From positions 124,001-188,000 of the forward strand of contig NZ_QBJD02000010.1 of assembly GCF_003057745.1 (NCBI RefSeq): a DNA stretch of 64,000 nucleotides, read 5' to 3'. Position 1 is the first letter of the stretch. The number at the start of each line of letters is the position of its first letter. Made by a program: the position numbers and the translations under genes. The notes below the pieces were generated by a model that saw nothing but the letters and a program-made list of their open reading frames with translations, made no database searches and had not been told where the DNA came from. This document shows positions 1 to 9,079 of this stretch, piece after piece. Source of the stretch: Enterobacter sp. RIT418 (GTDB taxonomy: Bacteria; Pseudomonadota; Gammaproteobacteria; Enterobacterales; Enterobacteriaceae).

Positions 1-189
1 GACGCCTTTAGACGGAGAGGCTTTTTTGCACTCCAGAATAAACGCGGTACGCGCGCCCTGCAGGGCATCATAGAAGCGTCGGCTGCTCGGCACGACGTCG
101 TTCTGAAAGCCAGCCAGCGGCTGCTGCGCCTTGCGGGCTTCCACCCAGATGGCCTTATCGGCAACGATTTTCGCTAAAACGGTCTGCAT
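1..189 (-). CDS. trpCF: Indole-3-glycerol phosphate synthase / PRA isomerase, N-terminal part
   Basis: Only the first 63 codons are inside the window; the gene continues beyond base 1. The protein starts MQTVLAKIVADKAIWVEARK and reaches the segment FILECKKASPSKG, which holds the catalytic lysine region at the start of the indole-3-glycerol phosphate synthase barrel. In enterobacteria this gene is a fusion that catalyses both the TrpF isomerisation and the TrpC ring closure. It starts three bases beyond the trpGD stop codon, so it is the third structural gene of the trp operon. The C-terminal TrpF half cannot be checked here. Confidence 0.93.
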   Translation of the reverse strand, partial: MQTVLAKIVADKAIWVEARKAQQPLAGFQNDVVPSSRRFYDALQGARTAFILECKKASPSKGV

Positions 190-192
190 GTT

Positions 193-1788
193 TTACCCTC
201 TTGCCGCAAGTGCGGTAACGCGGTCGTAAGCTGCACCCGAGCGCAGCACGTCCAGAACTTTTCGAGCGTTGATCTTCAGATCTTCCTCACCGTGTAAACG
301 CATCAGCATGGCGACGTTGGCCGCCACGGCGGCCTCGTGGGCGGCCTCTCCTTTACCTTGTAATAAGCGCGTCAGAATGTCACGGTTTTCTTCCGGCGTG
401 CCGCCCGCCAGCGCCTCCTGACGATACGGCGTCAGGCCGAAGTCGGCTGCCTCAAGCTGATAGTTAAGAATTTCACCGTCGCGCAGTTCGGCCACCACGG
501 TAGGCGCGTGCAGGGACACTTCGTCCATGCCGCCGCTGTGCACCACCGCCGCGCGCTGGTAGCCCAGCACGCGCAGGGTTTCGGCGATCGGCAGCACCAG
601 CTCGGGGCTGTAAACGCCGATCAGCGCCAGCGGCGGATGCGCCGGGTTAATCAGCGGGCCGAGTACGTTAAACAGCGTGCGGGTTTTAAGCTGCTGGCGA
701 ACCGGCATCGCGTGGCGAAAACCGGTGTGATACTTCGGCGCGAACAGGAAGCAGACGCCCAGATCGTCCAGCGCTTCACGCGAGCGTTCAGCCTGCATGT
801 CGAGGTTGATGCCAAACGCGGCCAGCAGATCCGATGAGCCCGAACGGCTGGAGACGCTGCGGTTGCCGTGCTTGGCCACTTTCATACCGCACGCCGCCGC
901 GACGAACGCGCTGGCGGTGGAGATATTGATGCTGTTGCTGCCGTCGCCGCCGGTGCCGACGATGTCGGCAAACTGATAGTCCGGGCGCGGGAACGGCGCG
1001 GCGTTTTCCAGCAGGGCCGTAGCGGCGCCGGCGATCTCCTGCGGGCTTTCGCCGCGCACCTTCATGCTCACCAGCGCTGCGGCGAGCTGCTCAGGCTTCA
1101 GCTCGCCGCGCACCACGGCGGAGAAGAGCTGGTGGCTTTCCTGCTGGCTCAGGGTCTGCGCCTGATACAGTTTTTCCAGAATCGGCTGCAGGGTGTTGGT
1201 TTGCTCGAGCTTCTGCAGCGCCCAGTCGAGCGTTTGCTCCAGCAGGCGAGCGCCGTTGGAGGTCAGAATCGACTCCGGATGGAACTGCATGCCGCAGACG
1301 CGATCCGCGTCGTGACGCACCGCCATCACCATGCCTTCGAACGAGGCGTTAACGGTCAAGCCCGCCGGGATATTGCTGCCAACCAGCGAGTGGTAGCGCG
1401 CGACCGGCAGCGGGTTCGGCAGCCCGGCAAACATCGCCTGGCCGTCATGTTCAATGCTTGACGCTTTCCCGTGCAGGATCTCGCCCGCCTGGCCGACGTA
1501 GCCGCCGTAGGCTTCAACGATCGCCTGGTGGCCGAGGCAGATGCCGATAATCGGCAGCTTGCCGCGCATGCGGGTCAGCAGTTCCGGCATGCAGCCCGCT
1601 TCGCTCGGCGCGCCTGGGCCAGGAGAGAGCATCAGCACCGGGTTTTGCATGGTGCCGAGACGCTCGATCAGCGTTTGCGCCGGAACATGGTTACGATAGA
1701 TAACGACGTTGTGGCCATTCGCACGCAGCTGATCTGCCAGGTTATAGGTAAAGGAGTCGATATTATCGAGCAGCAGAATGTCAGCCAT
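193..1788 (-). CDS. trpD: Anthranilate synthase glutaminase / anthranilate phosphoribosyltransferase fusion
   Basis: A 531-residue TrpG-TrpD fusion, the usual enterobacterial length. Residues 1 to about 195 are a class I glutamine amidotransferase with the oxyanion strand LSPGPG, the nucleophile motif GICLGHQ and the His-Glu pair in FHPES. From about residue 200 it is anthranilate phosphoribosyltransferase, with the PRPP-binding motif [14 protein letters not shown] followed by KHGNRSVSS. The N-terminal half supplies ammonia to TrpE; the C-terminal half converts anthranilate to phosphoribosylanthranilate. Its start codon shares one base with the trpE stop (TGATG-type overlap), which indicates translational coupling. 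Confidence 0.97.
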   Translation of the reverse strand: MADILLLDNIDSFTYNLADQLRANGHNVVIYRNHVPAQTLIERLGTMQNPVLMLSPGPGAPSEAGCMPELLTRMRGKLPIIGICLGHQAIVEAYGGYVGQAGEILHGKASSIEHDGQAMFAGLPNPLPVARYHSLVGSNIPAGLTVNASFEGMVMAVRHDADRVCGMQFHPESILTSNGARLLEQTLDWALQKLEQTNTLQPILEKLYQAQTLSQQESHQLFSAVVRGELKPEQLAAALVSMKVRGESPQEIAGAATALLENAAPFPRPDYQFADIVGTGGDGSNSINISTASAFVAAACGMKVAKHGNRSVSSRSGSSDLLAAFGINLDMQAERSREALDDLGVCFLFAPKYHTGFRHAMPVRQQLKTRTLFNVLGPLINPAHPPLALIGVYSPELVLPIAETLRVLGYQRAAVVHSGGMDEVSLHAPTVVAELRDGEILNYQLEAADFGLTPYRQEALAGGTPEENRDILTRLLQGKGEAAHEAAVAANVAMLMRLHGEEDLKINARKVLDVLRSGAAYDRVTALAARG

Positions 1789-3350
1789 CAGAAAATCTCC
1801 TGTGCGTGATGGGCGGTAGCAATGGCGCGCAGAACCGCGCGGGCCTTACTGCGAGTTTCGTCAGCTTCAGACTGCGGAACAGAATCCAGAACCACGCCGG
1901 CCCCCGCCTGAACGGTGGCAATGCCGTCCTCCACGTAGGCGGAGCGGATCACAATGCAGGTGTCCAGATCGCCATGCGCGGTAAAGTACCCCACGGCGCC
2001 GCCGTAGCTGCCGCGTCGGCGGCCTTCGGCTTCAGCAATCAGCTGCATTGCGCGAACCTTCGGCGCGCCGCTCAGGGTGCCCATATTCATACAGGCGCGG
2101 TAGGCGTGCAGCACGTCGAGGTCGCTGCGCAGCTCGCCGACCACGCGGGAGACCAGGTGCATCACGAAGGAATAACGGTCGACTTTGGTTAAGTCGGCCA
2201 CGTAGCGGCTGCCGGGGGTGCAAATGCGCGCCAGATCGTTACGGGCCAGATCGACGAGCATCAGGTGCTCGGACAGCTCCTTGTGGTCGGTGCGCATTTC
2301 CAGCTCGATGCGGCTGTCGAGATCGCGATCGAGCGTGCCGTCGGCGCGGCGGCCGCGCGGGCGCGTTCCGGCAATGGGGTAGATCTCAATCTGACGGCTG
2401 GCGGCATCGTATTTCAGCGAGCTTTCCGGCGACGCGCCGAACAGCGTGAAGTCGTTGTCCTGCATGAAAAACATGTACGGGCTCGGGTTGCTCTTTTTCA
2501 GTACGTCATAGGCCGCCAGCGGCGACGGGCAGGGCAGAGAGAAGCGGCGGGACGGCACCACCTGAAAAATTTCCCCGGCGCGAATGGCCTTTTGCATCTG
2601 GCGCACGACGGCACCAAAGCGATCGTCGCTCTGGTTCACGTCGCACTGCATGTGCTCGACGCGCTGAACCGGCAGCGCGGGCGGCGCCTCGGTCATCTGC
2701 TGCTGAAGCTGGGCAATGCGGTGCTCAAGACGCTGCTTTTCGGCACCGCTTGGGGTAAACAGGCTGGCCTGGATGCGGGTATATTTTTTCTGATGGTCGA
2801 TCACCAGCAGGGTTTCCGCGAGGTAGAAACAGTAGTCCGGGCAGCGGTTGTCTTGCTCTGTTTCCGGTAGTGCTTCGAAGCCCGCGACCAGGTCATAGGC
2901 AAACAGCCCGCCGAAGAACATCGCTTCACGCTCGTTTTCCGGCACGTTGACCAGGTTTTGCAGCAGGCGGAAGGCGTCGAACACGGACAGAGAGCAGAGG
3001 CGCGCGTCTTCGTCTAAAAGCTGGCTGACCGGCGGGAAATGCAGGGTCCGCATTTCCGGATGGCGTTCATTTTCGATACCCGCAGGGAGGGCAGCGTCCA
3101 GCAGCGGCAGCAGGGCGGCACCGTTCTCGGACAGGGCCTTAATAGTGACGGTGTCACCTAACGCGGTGATGCGCAGCGCGCTGTCGACCAGCAGCAGGCT
3201 TTTAAGATCGTCTTTGCTGTCGATATCTGCCGATTCCAGCAGCAGTGTTGCCGGACGCGCGCCGCAGACCTGATGAAACAGCGCGGTTGGGTTGTGGCGA
3301 TAGACCGCCTCGCAGGTCAGCAGTTCGAGGTGAGGTTTGGCTGTTTGCAT
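1788..3350 (-). CDS. trpE: Anthranilate synthase component I
   Basis: A 520-residue chorismate-using enzyme, the normal length for the family. It converts chorismate to anthranilate with ammonia from the TrpG domain of the next gene. Visible marks are the N-terminal LLLES segment and the NPSPYMFF segment, both associated with tryptophan feedback binding, and the C-terminal chorismate-binding block with [27 protein letters not shown] and YGGAVGY. It is the first structural gene after the trp leader and attenuator, so it is controlled by both repression and attenuation. Confidence 0.97.
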   Translation of the reverse strand: MQTAKPHLELLTCEAVYRHNPTALFHQVCGARPATLLLESADIDSKDDLKSLLLVDSALRITALGDTVTIKALSENGAALLPLLDAALPAGIENERHPEMRTLHFPPVSQLLDEDARLCSLSVFDAFRLLQNLVNVPENEREAMFFGGLFAYDLVAGFEALPETEQDNRCPDYCFYLAETLLVIDHQKKYTRIQASLFTPSGAEKQRLEHRIAQLQQQMTEAPPALPVQRVEHMQCDVNQSDDRFGAVVRQMQKAIRAGEIFQVVPSRRFSLPCPSPLAAYDVLKKSNPSPYMFFMQDNDFTLFGASPESSLKYDAASRQIEIYPIAGTRPRGRRADGTLDRDLDSRIELEMRTDHKELSEHLMLVDLARNDLARICTPGSRYVADLTKVDRYSFVMHLVSRVVGELRSDLDVLHAYRACMNMGTLSGAPKVRAMQLIAEAEGRRRGSYGGAVGYFTAHGDLDTCIVIRSAYVEDGIATVQAGAGVVLDSVPQSEADETRSKARAVLRAIATAHHAQEIF

Positions 3351-3372
3351 TATGTTGTTCTCGTTTTCTGTT

Positions 3373-3400
3373 CAAAAAAAAGCCCGCTTGGTAGCGGGCT
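3373..3400 (-). terminator. trp attenuator terminator
   Basis: On the minus strand the sequence AGCCCGCT-ACCA-AGCGGGCT forms an 8-bp GC-rich hairpin followed by an uninterrupted run of seven T. It lies between the leader peptide gene and trpE, in the position of the classic trp attenuator. Confidence 0.93.
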
Positions 3401-3444
3401 GGGTATCTGTTTGCTGTTCGCAGACGCGTGACACTGCCCGATAA

Positions 3445-3489
3445 TCAGGAAGTGCGCCACCAACCGTGCAGGGTGCGATATGCCGTCAT
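3445..3489 (-). CDS. trpL: trp operon leader peptide
   Basis: A 14-codon open reading frame, MTAYRTLHGWWRTS, with two consecutive Trp codons at positions 10 and 11 followed by Arg-Thr-Ser-stop. This matches the enterobacterial trp leader peptide, whose stalling on scarce charged tRNA-Trp prevents the terminator hairpin at 3373-3400 from forming. It is preceded by the purine-rich sequence GAGAGGTA. The N-terminal six residues differ from the E. coli peptide, but the GWWRTS tail is the same. Confidence 0.93.
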   Translation of the reverse strand: MTAYRTLHGWWRTS

Positions 3490-3520
3490 TTGCAGATACC
3501 TCTCTCGTGTGAACTTGTGT

Positions 3521-3534
3521 ACTAGTTAACTAGT
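3521..3534 (-). promoter_or_regulatory. TrpR operator
   Basis: ACTAGTTAACTAGT is a perfect 14-bp palindrome centred on the -10 element of the trp promoter. It has the sequence of the known TrpR operator core, so tryptophan-bound TrpR would block RNA polymerase here. Confidence 0.92.
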
Positions 3535-3552
3535 TCGATGGCGTGTTGTCAA
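3524..3552 (-). promoter_or_regulatory. trp operon promoter
   Basis: On the minus strand TTGACA (3552-3547) is followed after exactly 17 bases by TTAACT (3529-3524). This is the arrangement of the E. coli trp promoter, with the operator overlapping the -10 element. Confidence 0.92.
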
Positions 3553-3628
3553 CCCTTGATTTCAGAATTTCGCCTTAAGTCGTTACTATAGGGTTTTTGG
3601 ATATCTCCAACCTGCTATAGGACGTGCT

Positions 3629-4510
3629 TTGAGCGATAACACTTATGCCGTGATTTATGATTTACACAGCCATACTCAGGCTTCTGACGGCCTTCTTACG
3701 CCCGAAGCGCTGGTGCACCGGGCTGTGGAAATGCGCGTCGGCACGCTGGCGATAACCGATCACGATACGACAGACGCCATCCCCGCGGCGCGCGCGGAAA
3801 TAGCCCGCAGCGGCATCGCGCTGAATCTGATTTCCGGCGTTGAAATTTCTACCCTCTGGGAAAACCATGAAATTCATATTGTTGGGCTGAATATTGATAT
3901 CGAACATCCGGCAATGCGTGCGTTTTTGCAAGAACAAAAAGCGCGCCGAAACCAGCGCGCGGAGATGATCGGCGAGCGCCTCGAAAAAGCGCACATCCCG
4001 GGCGCGCTGGCGGGAGCGCAAAAGCTGGCGAACGGCGGAGCGGTGACGCGCGGCCATTTTGCCCGCTTTCTGGTTGCAGAAGGCAAGGCGAACACCATGG
4101 CGGACGTCTTTAAAAAATATCTGGCGCGCGGGAAAACCGGTTACGTTCCGCCGCAGTGGTGTACAATAAAACAAGCTATTGATGTGATTCATCATTCTGG
4201 CGGTAAGGCCGTGCTGGCCCACCCGGGGCGGTATAATCTTTCTGCTAAATGGCTGAAAAGACTGCTGGCACACTTTGCCGAATGCGGCGGCGAGGCGATG
4301 GAAGTCTCCCAGTGCCAGCAGGCTCCCCATGAGCGAACGCAGCTTGCCACCTATGCGCGCCAGTTTGGTTTACTGGCGTCACAGGGCTCTGATTTTCATC
4401 AGCCCTGCGCGTGGATTGAGCTGGGGCGCAAGCTTTGGCTTCCCGCGGGCGTGGAACCCGTCTGGCAGCTCTGGGAACAGCCGCAGCAAATTGAAGAGAG
4501 GGAAGTATGA
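3629..4510 (+). CDS. rnm: PHP-domain 5'-3' exoribonuclease RNase AM (YciV)
   Basis: A 293-residue PHP (polymerase and histidinol phosphatase) domain protein. Metal-binding motifs are visible: DLHSHT near the N-terminus, ITDHDT, GVEIST, an HPGRY motif and the C-terminal SDFH. The E. coli homologue was described as a 3',5'-nucleotide bisphosphate phosphatase and later as RNase AM, which matures the 5' ends of ribosomal RNAs. The start is TTG, because the conserved N-terminus begins there and no ATG fits. Its end overlaps the yciO start by four bases, so the two are probably co-transcribed. Confidence 0.93.
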   Translation: MSDNTYAVIYDLHSHTQASDGLLTPEALVHRAVEMRVGTLAITDHDTTDAIPAARAEIARSGIALNLISGVEISTLWENHEIHIVGLNIDIEHPAMRAFLQEQKARRNQRAEMIGERLEKAHIPGALAGAQKLANGGAVTRGHFARFLVAEGKANTMADVFKKYLARGKTGYVPPQWCTIKQAIDVIHHSGGKAVLAHPGRYNLSAKWLKRLLAHFAECGGEAMEVSQCQQAPHERTQLATYARQFGLLASQGSDFHQPCAWIELGRKLWLPAGVEPVWQLWEQPQQIEEREV

Positions 4511-5127
4511 GTCAGTTTTTCTATATCCATCCGGATAACCCGCAGCCGCGTTTGATCAACCAGGCGGTGGAGATCGTGCGTAAGGGCGGCGTGATCGTTT
4601 ACCCAACTGATTCCGGCTACGCGCTGGGCTGCAAAATCGAAGATAAAGGGGCGATGGAGCGCATCTGCCGCATTCGCCAGCTGCCGGACGGGCATAATTT
4701 CACCCTGATGTGCCGCGATCTTTCCGAGCTCTCCACCTACGCGTATGTCGATAACGTGGCGTTTCGCATGATCAAAAACAACACGCCCGGCAACTACACC
4801 TTCATCCTGAAAGGGACGAAAGAGGTGCCGCGCCGCCTGCTGCAGGAAAAACGCAAAACCATCGGGATGCGCGTGCCGTCAAACCCGATTGCGCAGGCGC
4901 TGCTGGAAACGCTGGGCGAGCCGATGCTCTCCACCTCCCTGATGCTGCCGGGCAGCGAGTTTACCGAGTCCGATCCGGAAGAGATCAAAGATCGGCTTGA
5001 GAAGCACGTGGAGCTGATTATCCACGGCGGCTATCTTGGTCAGCAGCCGACGACGGTGGTGGATTTGACCGAAGATGCGCCTGAAGTGATCCGCGAAGGC
5101 GTGGGTGATGTTAAGCCTTTCTTGTAA
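4507..5127 (+). CDS. yciO: Sua5/YciO/YrdC family protein YciO
   Basis: A 206-residue protein of the Sua5/YrdC/YciO family, which binds double-stranded RNA or nucleotides through a positively charged cavity. The segment VIVYPTDSGYALGC and the block RKTIGMRVPSNPIAQ are typical. YrdC and Sua5 make threonylcarbamoyl-adenylate for tRNA t6A; YciO is a paralogue with weak or uncertain activity in that reaction. It overlaps rnm by four bases (ATGA), which points to coupled translation. Confidence 0.92.
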   Translation: MSQFFYIHPDNPQPRLINQAVEIVRKGGVIVYPTDSGYALGCKIEDKGAMERICRIRQLPDGHNFTLMCRDLSELSTYAYVDNVAFRMIKNNTPGNYTFILKGTKEVPRRLLQEKRKTIGMRVPSNPIAQALLETLGEPMLSTSLMLPGSEFTESDPEEIKDRLEKHVELIIHGGYLGQQPTTVVDLTEDAPEVIREGVGDVKPFL

Positions 5128-5162
5128 GGGTGTAAGCAGCTATACTACGCGGCCATCAAATT

Positions 5163-5180
5163 GGGGCGAGGCCCCGTTTT
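5163..5180 (+). terminator. Hairpin with T-run in the yciO-rluB gap
   Basis: GGGGC-GAG-GCCCC followed by GTTTT is a short, very GC-rich hairpin lying 45 bases before the rluB start codon. It could end the rnm-yciO transcript or act as an attenuator in the rluB leader. TATACT at 5141-5146 could be a -10 element just upstream of it. Confidence 0.5.
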
Positions 5181-5223
5181 GACCTGATTCGACGCCTGTG
5201 AAGGCGACACCTGAGGAAGCTCA

Positions 5224-6099
5224 ATGAGCGAGAAGTTACAGAAAGTGCTGGCGCGCGCCGGCCACGGTTCACGCCGTGAAATCGAAGCTATTATTGAAGC
5301 CGGCCGCGTGAGCGTGGACGGTAAAATCGCTACGCTGGGCGACCGCGTAGAAATCGTGCCGGGGCTAAAGATCCGTATCGACGGCCATCTGATCTCCGTC
5401 AAAGAGTCAGCGGAGCAGATTTGCCGCGTGCTGGCCTACTACAAGCCCGAAGGCGAGCTGTGTACCCGCAACGACCCGGAAGGTCGCCCGACGGTATTTG
5501 ACCGTCTGCCTAAGCTGCGCGGCGCGCGCTGGATTGCCGTTGGCCGTCTGGACGTGAACACTTGCGGCCTGCTGCTGTTCACCACTGACGGTGAACTGGC
5601 AAACCGCCTGATGCACCCAAGCCGTGAAGTTGAGCGTGAATATGCCGTGCGCGTGTTCGGCCAGGTTGACGAGAACAAGCTGCGCGATCTCTCGCGTGGC
5701 GTTCAGCTTGAGGATGGCCCCGCGGCGTTCAAAACCATCAAATTTACCGGTGGTGAAGGCATTAACCAGTGGTACAACGTCACCCTGACCGAAGGGCGCA
5801 ATCGCGAAGTGCGTCGCCTGTGGGAAGCGGTAGGCGTGCAGGTTAGCCGCCTGATTCGCGTTCGCTATGGCGATATCCTGCTGCCAAAAGGCCTTCCGCG
5901 CGGAGGTTACACCGAGCTGGATCTGACGCAAACGAACTACCTGCGCGAGCTGGTGGGCCTGACGCCGGAAACCACCTCTAAAGTGGCGGTAGAAAAAGAT
6001 CGTCGTCGTATGAAGGCGAACCAGATCCGACGCGCGGTTAAGCGCCACAGCCAGGTCAGCGGCGGCCGTCGCTCCGGCAGCCGAAACAACAACGGTTAA
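5224..6099 (+). CDS. rluB: 23S rRNA pseudouridine(2605) synthase
   Basis: A 291-residue RsuA-family pseudouridine synthase. An S4 RNA-binding domain fills the first 60 residues ([18 protein letters not shown]). It is followed by the catalytic domain with the motif [15 protein letters not shown], whose aspartate is the catalytic residue, and [17 protein letters not shown]. The tail after about residue 255 is rich in Arg and Ser and probably touches rRNA. In E. coli RluB modifies U2605 in the 23S peptidyl transferase region. The start has GAGGAAG about seven bases upstream. Confidence 0.95.
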   Translation: MSEKLQKVLARAGHGSRREIEAIIEAGRVSVDGKIATLGDRVEIVPGLKIRIDGHLISVKESAEQICRVLAYYKPEGELCTRNDPEGRPTVFDRLPKLRGARWIAVGRLDVNTCGLLLFTTDGELANRLMHPSREVEREYAVRVFGQVDENKLRDLSRGVQLEDGPAAFKTIKFTGGEGINQWYNVTLTEGRNREVRRLWEAVGVQVSRLIRVRYGDILLPKGLPRGGYTELDLTQTNYLRELVGLTPETTSKVAVEKDRRRMKANQIRRAVKRHSQVSGGRRSGSRNNNG

Positions 6100-6104
6100 T
6101 CTAA

Positions 6105-6132
6105 AAGCCCGGTGAAAACACCGGGCTTTTTT
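6105..6132 (+). terminator. Bidirectional terminator between rluB and btuR
   Basis: AGCCCGGTG-AAAA-CACCGGGCT followed by TTTTT forms a 9-bp stem. It is preceded by AAA on the plus strand, so it can also serve the convergent btuR gene, whose stop codon is at 6135. Confidence 0.9.
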
Positions 6133-6134
6133 CT

Positions 6135-6725
6135 CTAATAATCAATGCCAATTTGCGCTTTGATGCCTGCATCAAACGCATGTTTGACCGGACGCAGCTC
6201 GCTGACGGTATCGGCCATGTCCAGAATATCCCGATGACACCCTCGTCCCGTCACAATCACCGTCTGGTGAGCAGGGCGATTTTTCAGCGCGTCCAGCACC
6301 TCGTGCAGCGGCAGATAGTCATAGGCCACCATGTAGGTGATTTCGTCCAATAGCACCATGTTTAGCGAAGGATCGGCCAGCATGCGCCTGGCGTGCGACC
6401 AGACGGCCAGGCACGCGGCCGTGTCGGTGTCCCGATTCTGCGTATCCCACGTAAATCCGGTCGCCATCACCTGAAACTCGACGCCGTGCGGTTCAAGCAG
6501 GTTACGCTCGCCGTTGGGCCATTCCCCTTTAATAAACTGAATCACGCCGACCTTCTGGCCGTGACCCACGGCCCGCGCGGCGGTGCCAAACGCGGCGGTG
6601 GTTTTTCCTTTGCCGTTTCCGGTAAAGACGATAACAATCCCGCGCTCGTCCTGGGCTGCGGCCACGCGGGCATCAACCTGTTCCTTCAGACGCTGCTGGC
6701 GCTGCTGGTGGCGTTCTTCACTCAT
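6135..6725 (-). CDS. btuR: Cob(I)yrinic acid a,c-diamide adenosyltransferase
   Basis: A 196-residue CobA/BtuR-type ATP:corrinoid adenosyltransferase. The P-loop GNGKGKTTAAFG is near residue 35, and the NMVLLDEITYM segment provides the Walker B-like element. It attaches the adenosyl group to cobalamin precursors after reduction, and in species without de novo synthesis it serves salvage. Its start overlaps the yciK stop by four bases, the same pairing seen in E. coli, so the two genes are likely one unit. Confidence 0.95.
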   Translation of the reverse strand: MSEERHQQRQQRLKEQVDARVAAAQDERGIVIVFTGNGKGKTTAAFGTAARAVGHGQKVGVIQFIKGEWPNGERNLLEPHGVEFQVMATGFTWDTQNRDTDTAACLAVWSHARRMLADPSLNMVLLDEITYMVAYDYLPLHEVLDALKNRPAHQTVIVTGRGCHRDILDMADTVSELRPVKHAFDAGIKAQIGIDY

Positions 6726-7483
6726 TGAGAAATCCCCGGTTTGCGCCCCGGCTGGGCATCAAAGGTCATGCCGGTTTTACGGCGGCTGTCGTCACCCATC
6801 AGCCAGAGGTAGAGCGGCATAATGTCGGCTGGGGTCTTGAGCTTCTGCGGATCTTCGGTCGGGAAGGCGCTGGCGCGCATTTTGGTGCGCGTGCCGCCCG
6901 GGTTAATGCAGTTTACGCGCAGATGGCGGCTCTGATACTCCTCGGCCAGCACCTGCATCATCCCTTCGGTGGCAAATTTAGAGACGGCGTAGGCGCCCCA
7001 GTTGGCGCGTCCCTGACGGCCAACGCTGGAAGAGGTGAAGACCAGCGATCCGGATTCCGACTTGAGTAATAAAGGAAGCAGCGCCTGGGTCAGGAAAAAC
7101 GTGCCATTGATGTTGACCTGCATGACCTGCTGCCAGATCTCGGGATTTTGTTCGTCCATGGGGCGTACTTCGCCCAGCAGGCCAGCATTGTGCAGCACGC
7201 CGTCAAGACGCGGAAAATGGGCGCTAATGCGCTGTGCCAGCGCCTGACAGGCTTCAGGCGTGCAGGTCAATAAATCGAGCGTGTACCACGGGGTTACGTT
7301 GCCGCCGACGCGTTCAACCTCCTGGGCCACTTTTTTGAGTTTCTCTTCGTTGCGCCCTAAAAGGATGACGCTCGCGCCGTATTCGGCATAGGTCAGGGCG
7401 GCTTCGCGCCCGATTCCATCGCTGGCTCCCGTCACTAAGATAATGCGGTCCTGCAGCAGATTTTTTTGCGGTTGATAATGCAC
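6722..7483 (-). CDS. yciK: Short-chain dehydrogenase YciK
   Basis: A 253-residue classical short-chain dehydrogenase/reductase. It has the Rossmann motif TGASDGIGREAA near residue 18, the NAG motif in LHNAGLLGE, a catalytic Ser in FTSSSVGRQG and the YAVSK motif carrying the catalytic Tyr and Lys. The PGGTRTKMR segment follows. The substrate is not known. It lies directly upstream of btuR with overlapping codons. Confidence 0.92.
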   Translation of the reverse strand: MHYQPQKNLLQDRIILVTGASDGIGREAALTYAEYGASVILLGRNEEKLKKVAQEVERVGGNVTPWYTLDLLTCTPEACQALAQRISAHFPRLDGVLHNAGLLGEVRPMDEQNPEIWQQVMQVNINGTFFLTQALLPLLLKSESGSLVFTSSSVGRQGRANWGAYAVSKFATEGMMQVLAEEYQSRHLRVNCINPGGTRTKMRASAFPTEDPQKLKTPADIMPLYLWLMGDDSRRKTGMTFDAQPGRKPGISQ

Positions 7484-7601
7484 GGTGGCTCCTCAGGCGC
7501 ACGGGCCGTGAACTGCGCCTTCTTTATATATGACTTTATGACTTTTCGGGTTTATGCCCGAAACAGGCTAAGATTTCAATCAGTCTACAGGAGGGATCGC
7601 T

Positions 7602-7670
7602 GTGAAATTAACAATTTGCAAAGATTTAAACCAGAATGTAGTGATTCCTGAAGGGGGCTCGCAAGGGTAA
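7602..7670 (+). CDS. Candidate 22-residue small protein between yciK and sohB
   Basis: A GTG-initiated frame of 22 codons beginning KLTICKDLNQ after the start and ending IPEGGSQG. It is preceded by a near-perfect ribosome-binding sequence, AGGAGGGAT, about seven bases before the GTG, which is better than those of most genes here. It lies alone on the plus strand in the divergent gap between yciK and sohB. I do not recognise the peptide. It could instead be a leader peptide or chance. Confidence 0.4.
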   Translation: MKLTICKDLNQNVVIPEGGSQG

Positions 7671-7746
7671 TGTCTTGGGCAAGACGCCTGCACAGGGCTG
7701 TTGTACACTGGCGTGAAAGAATCGTGGTTAAATCAAGGTGGAACGC

Positions 7747-8793
7747 GTGGAATTACTTTCTCAATATGGGTTGTTTTTGGCCAAAATCGTGACGGTGGTG
7801 GTGGCCATCGCGGTGATTGCGGTCCTGGTTGTGAACCTGACGCAGCGCAAGCGTCAGCGCGGCGAGCTACGCATAACCCGCCTGAGCGAACAGTATGCCG
7901 ACATGCAGGAAGAGATGTCGCTGTCCCTGCTGGATAGCCATCAGCAGAAGCTGTGGCTGAAAGCGCAGAAGAAAAAGCATAAGCAGGAGGCTAAGGCCGC
8001 CAAAGCCAAAGCGAAACTGAATGCGCCGCAGGATGAAGCAAAGCCGCGCGTGTATGTTCTCGATTTCAAAGGCAGCATGGATGCCCACGAAGTCACTTCG
8101 TTACGCGAAGAGGTGACGGCGGTGATGGCGGTAGCGAAACCGCAGGATCAGGTGGTTGTCCGTCTCGAAAGCCCCGGTGGCGTGGTCCACGGCTACGGTC
8201 TGGCCGCTTCACAGCTGCAGCGCCTGCGCGAAAAACAGATCCCGCTGACCGTTGCCGTGGATAAAGTGGCGGCAAGCGGTGGCTATATGATGGCGTGCGT
8301 TGCGGATAAAATTGTCGCGGCTCCGTTTTCCATCATTGGCTCCATCGGCGTAGTGGCGCAAATCCCTAACTTCAACCGCTTCCTGAAAAACAAAGAGATC
8401 GATATCGAACTGCATACGGCCGGTCAGTACAAGCGCACCCTGACGCTGCTGGGCGAGAATACCGAAGAGGGGCGTCAGAAGTTTCGTGAGGATCTGAACG
8501 AAACGCATCATCTTTTTAAAGATTTTGTACACCGCATGCGTCCGACGCTCGACATTGAGCAGGTCGCGACGGGCGAACACTGGTACGGCGTGCAGGCTCA
8601 GGAAAAAGGGCTGGTTGACGAGGTTGGCACCAGCGACGATTTGCTCCTGAATTTGATGGAGGGCCGTGAGCTGATTGGCGTACGCTTTGCCCAGCGCAAG
8701 CGTCTGCTCGATCGCTTTACCAACAGCGCAGCGGAAAGCGCGGACCGCCTGCTGCTGCGCTGGCTGCAGCGCAGCCAAAAGCCGCTGCTATAA
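7747..8793 (+). CDS. sohB: Inner-membrane protease SohB (S49 family)
   Basis: A 348-residue S49 (SppA-like) peptidase. One membrane segment lies near residues 8-28, followed by a basic Lys/Ala-rich linker and then the protease domain. The latter has the SPGG element in RLESPGGVVHGYG and a serine-containing segment VAASGGYMMAC. SohB was found as a multicopy suppressor of HtrA (DegP) loss. The GTG at 7747 is chosen because AAGGTGG lies five bases before it and the length then fits the family. A GTG at 7738 would add three residues. Confidence 0.93.
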   Translation: MELLSQYGLFLAKIVTVVVAIAVIAVLVVNLTQRKRQRGELRITRLSEQYADMQEEMSLSLLDSHQQKLWLKAQKKKHKQEAKAAKAKAKLNAPQDEAKPRVYVLDFKGSMDAHEVTSLREEVTAVMAVAKPQDQVVVRLESPGGVVHGYGLAASQLQRLREKQIPLTVAVDKVAASGGYMMACVADKIVAAPFSIIGSIGVVAQIPNFNRFLKNKEIDIELHTAGQYKRTLTLLGENTEEGRQKFREDLNETHHLFKDFVHRMRPTLDIEQVATGEHWYGVQAQEKGLVDEVGTSDDLLLNLMEGRELIGVRFAQRKRLLDRFTNSAAESADRLLLRWLQRSQKPLL

Positions 8794-8795
8794 AC

Positions 8796-8824
8796 AAAAA
8801 CGCGAGGCATCTGCCTCGCGTTTT
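8796..8824 (+). terminator. Bidirectional terminator between sohB and yciN
   Basis: AAAACGCGAGGC-ATCT-GCCTCGCGTTTT is an inverted repeat with A and T runs on both sides, between the convergent ends of sohB and yciN. It can terminate both. Confidence 0.9.
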
Positions 8825-8827
8825 GCA

Positions 8828-9079
8828 TTAATCGACCAGGTGATATTTCTCTGACAGCGTGTGCGCCAGGTATTTAAACATGTTAAATACGGCAGTACTT
8901 TTCGGGGTGGGCAGCCCCTGCTCGTCAAGGAAATACTCGCCGCTGAAGACCAGCACGCCGTTGCGTTGCTCCACGCCGGTCGCCTCAATGCCAGACAGGG
9001 TGTCTTCGTGGTTGCGAATCAGTTTGTTCGCTTCGATAAGCAGAGTTGCTCGATCGATGGGTTGGGTTGTTTTCTGCAT
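8828..9079 (-). CDS. yciN: YciN family protein
   Basis: An 83-residue small protein with the conserved block [20 protein letters not shown] followed by [17 protein letters not shown] and a C-terminal SEKYHLVD. It matches the enterobacterial YciN family in full length. No signal peptide or membrane segment is apparent, and the function is unknown. It faces sohB across a shared terminator and is divergent from topA. The start has AAGGAG shortly upstream on the minus strand. Confidence 0.92.
   Translation of the reverse strand: MQKTTQPIDRATLLIEANKLIRNHEDTLSGIEATGVEQRNGVLVFSGEYFLDEQGLPTPKSTAVFNMFKYLAHTLSEKYHLVD

Noticed and set aside
508..1809. Several open frames on the plus strand across trpD
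   Set aside because: They are antisense shadows of a high-GC coding region with no ribosome sites or family likeness; trpGD on the minus strand explains the sequence.
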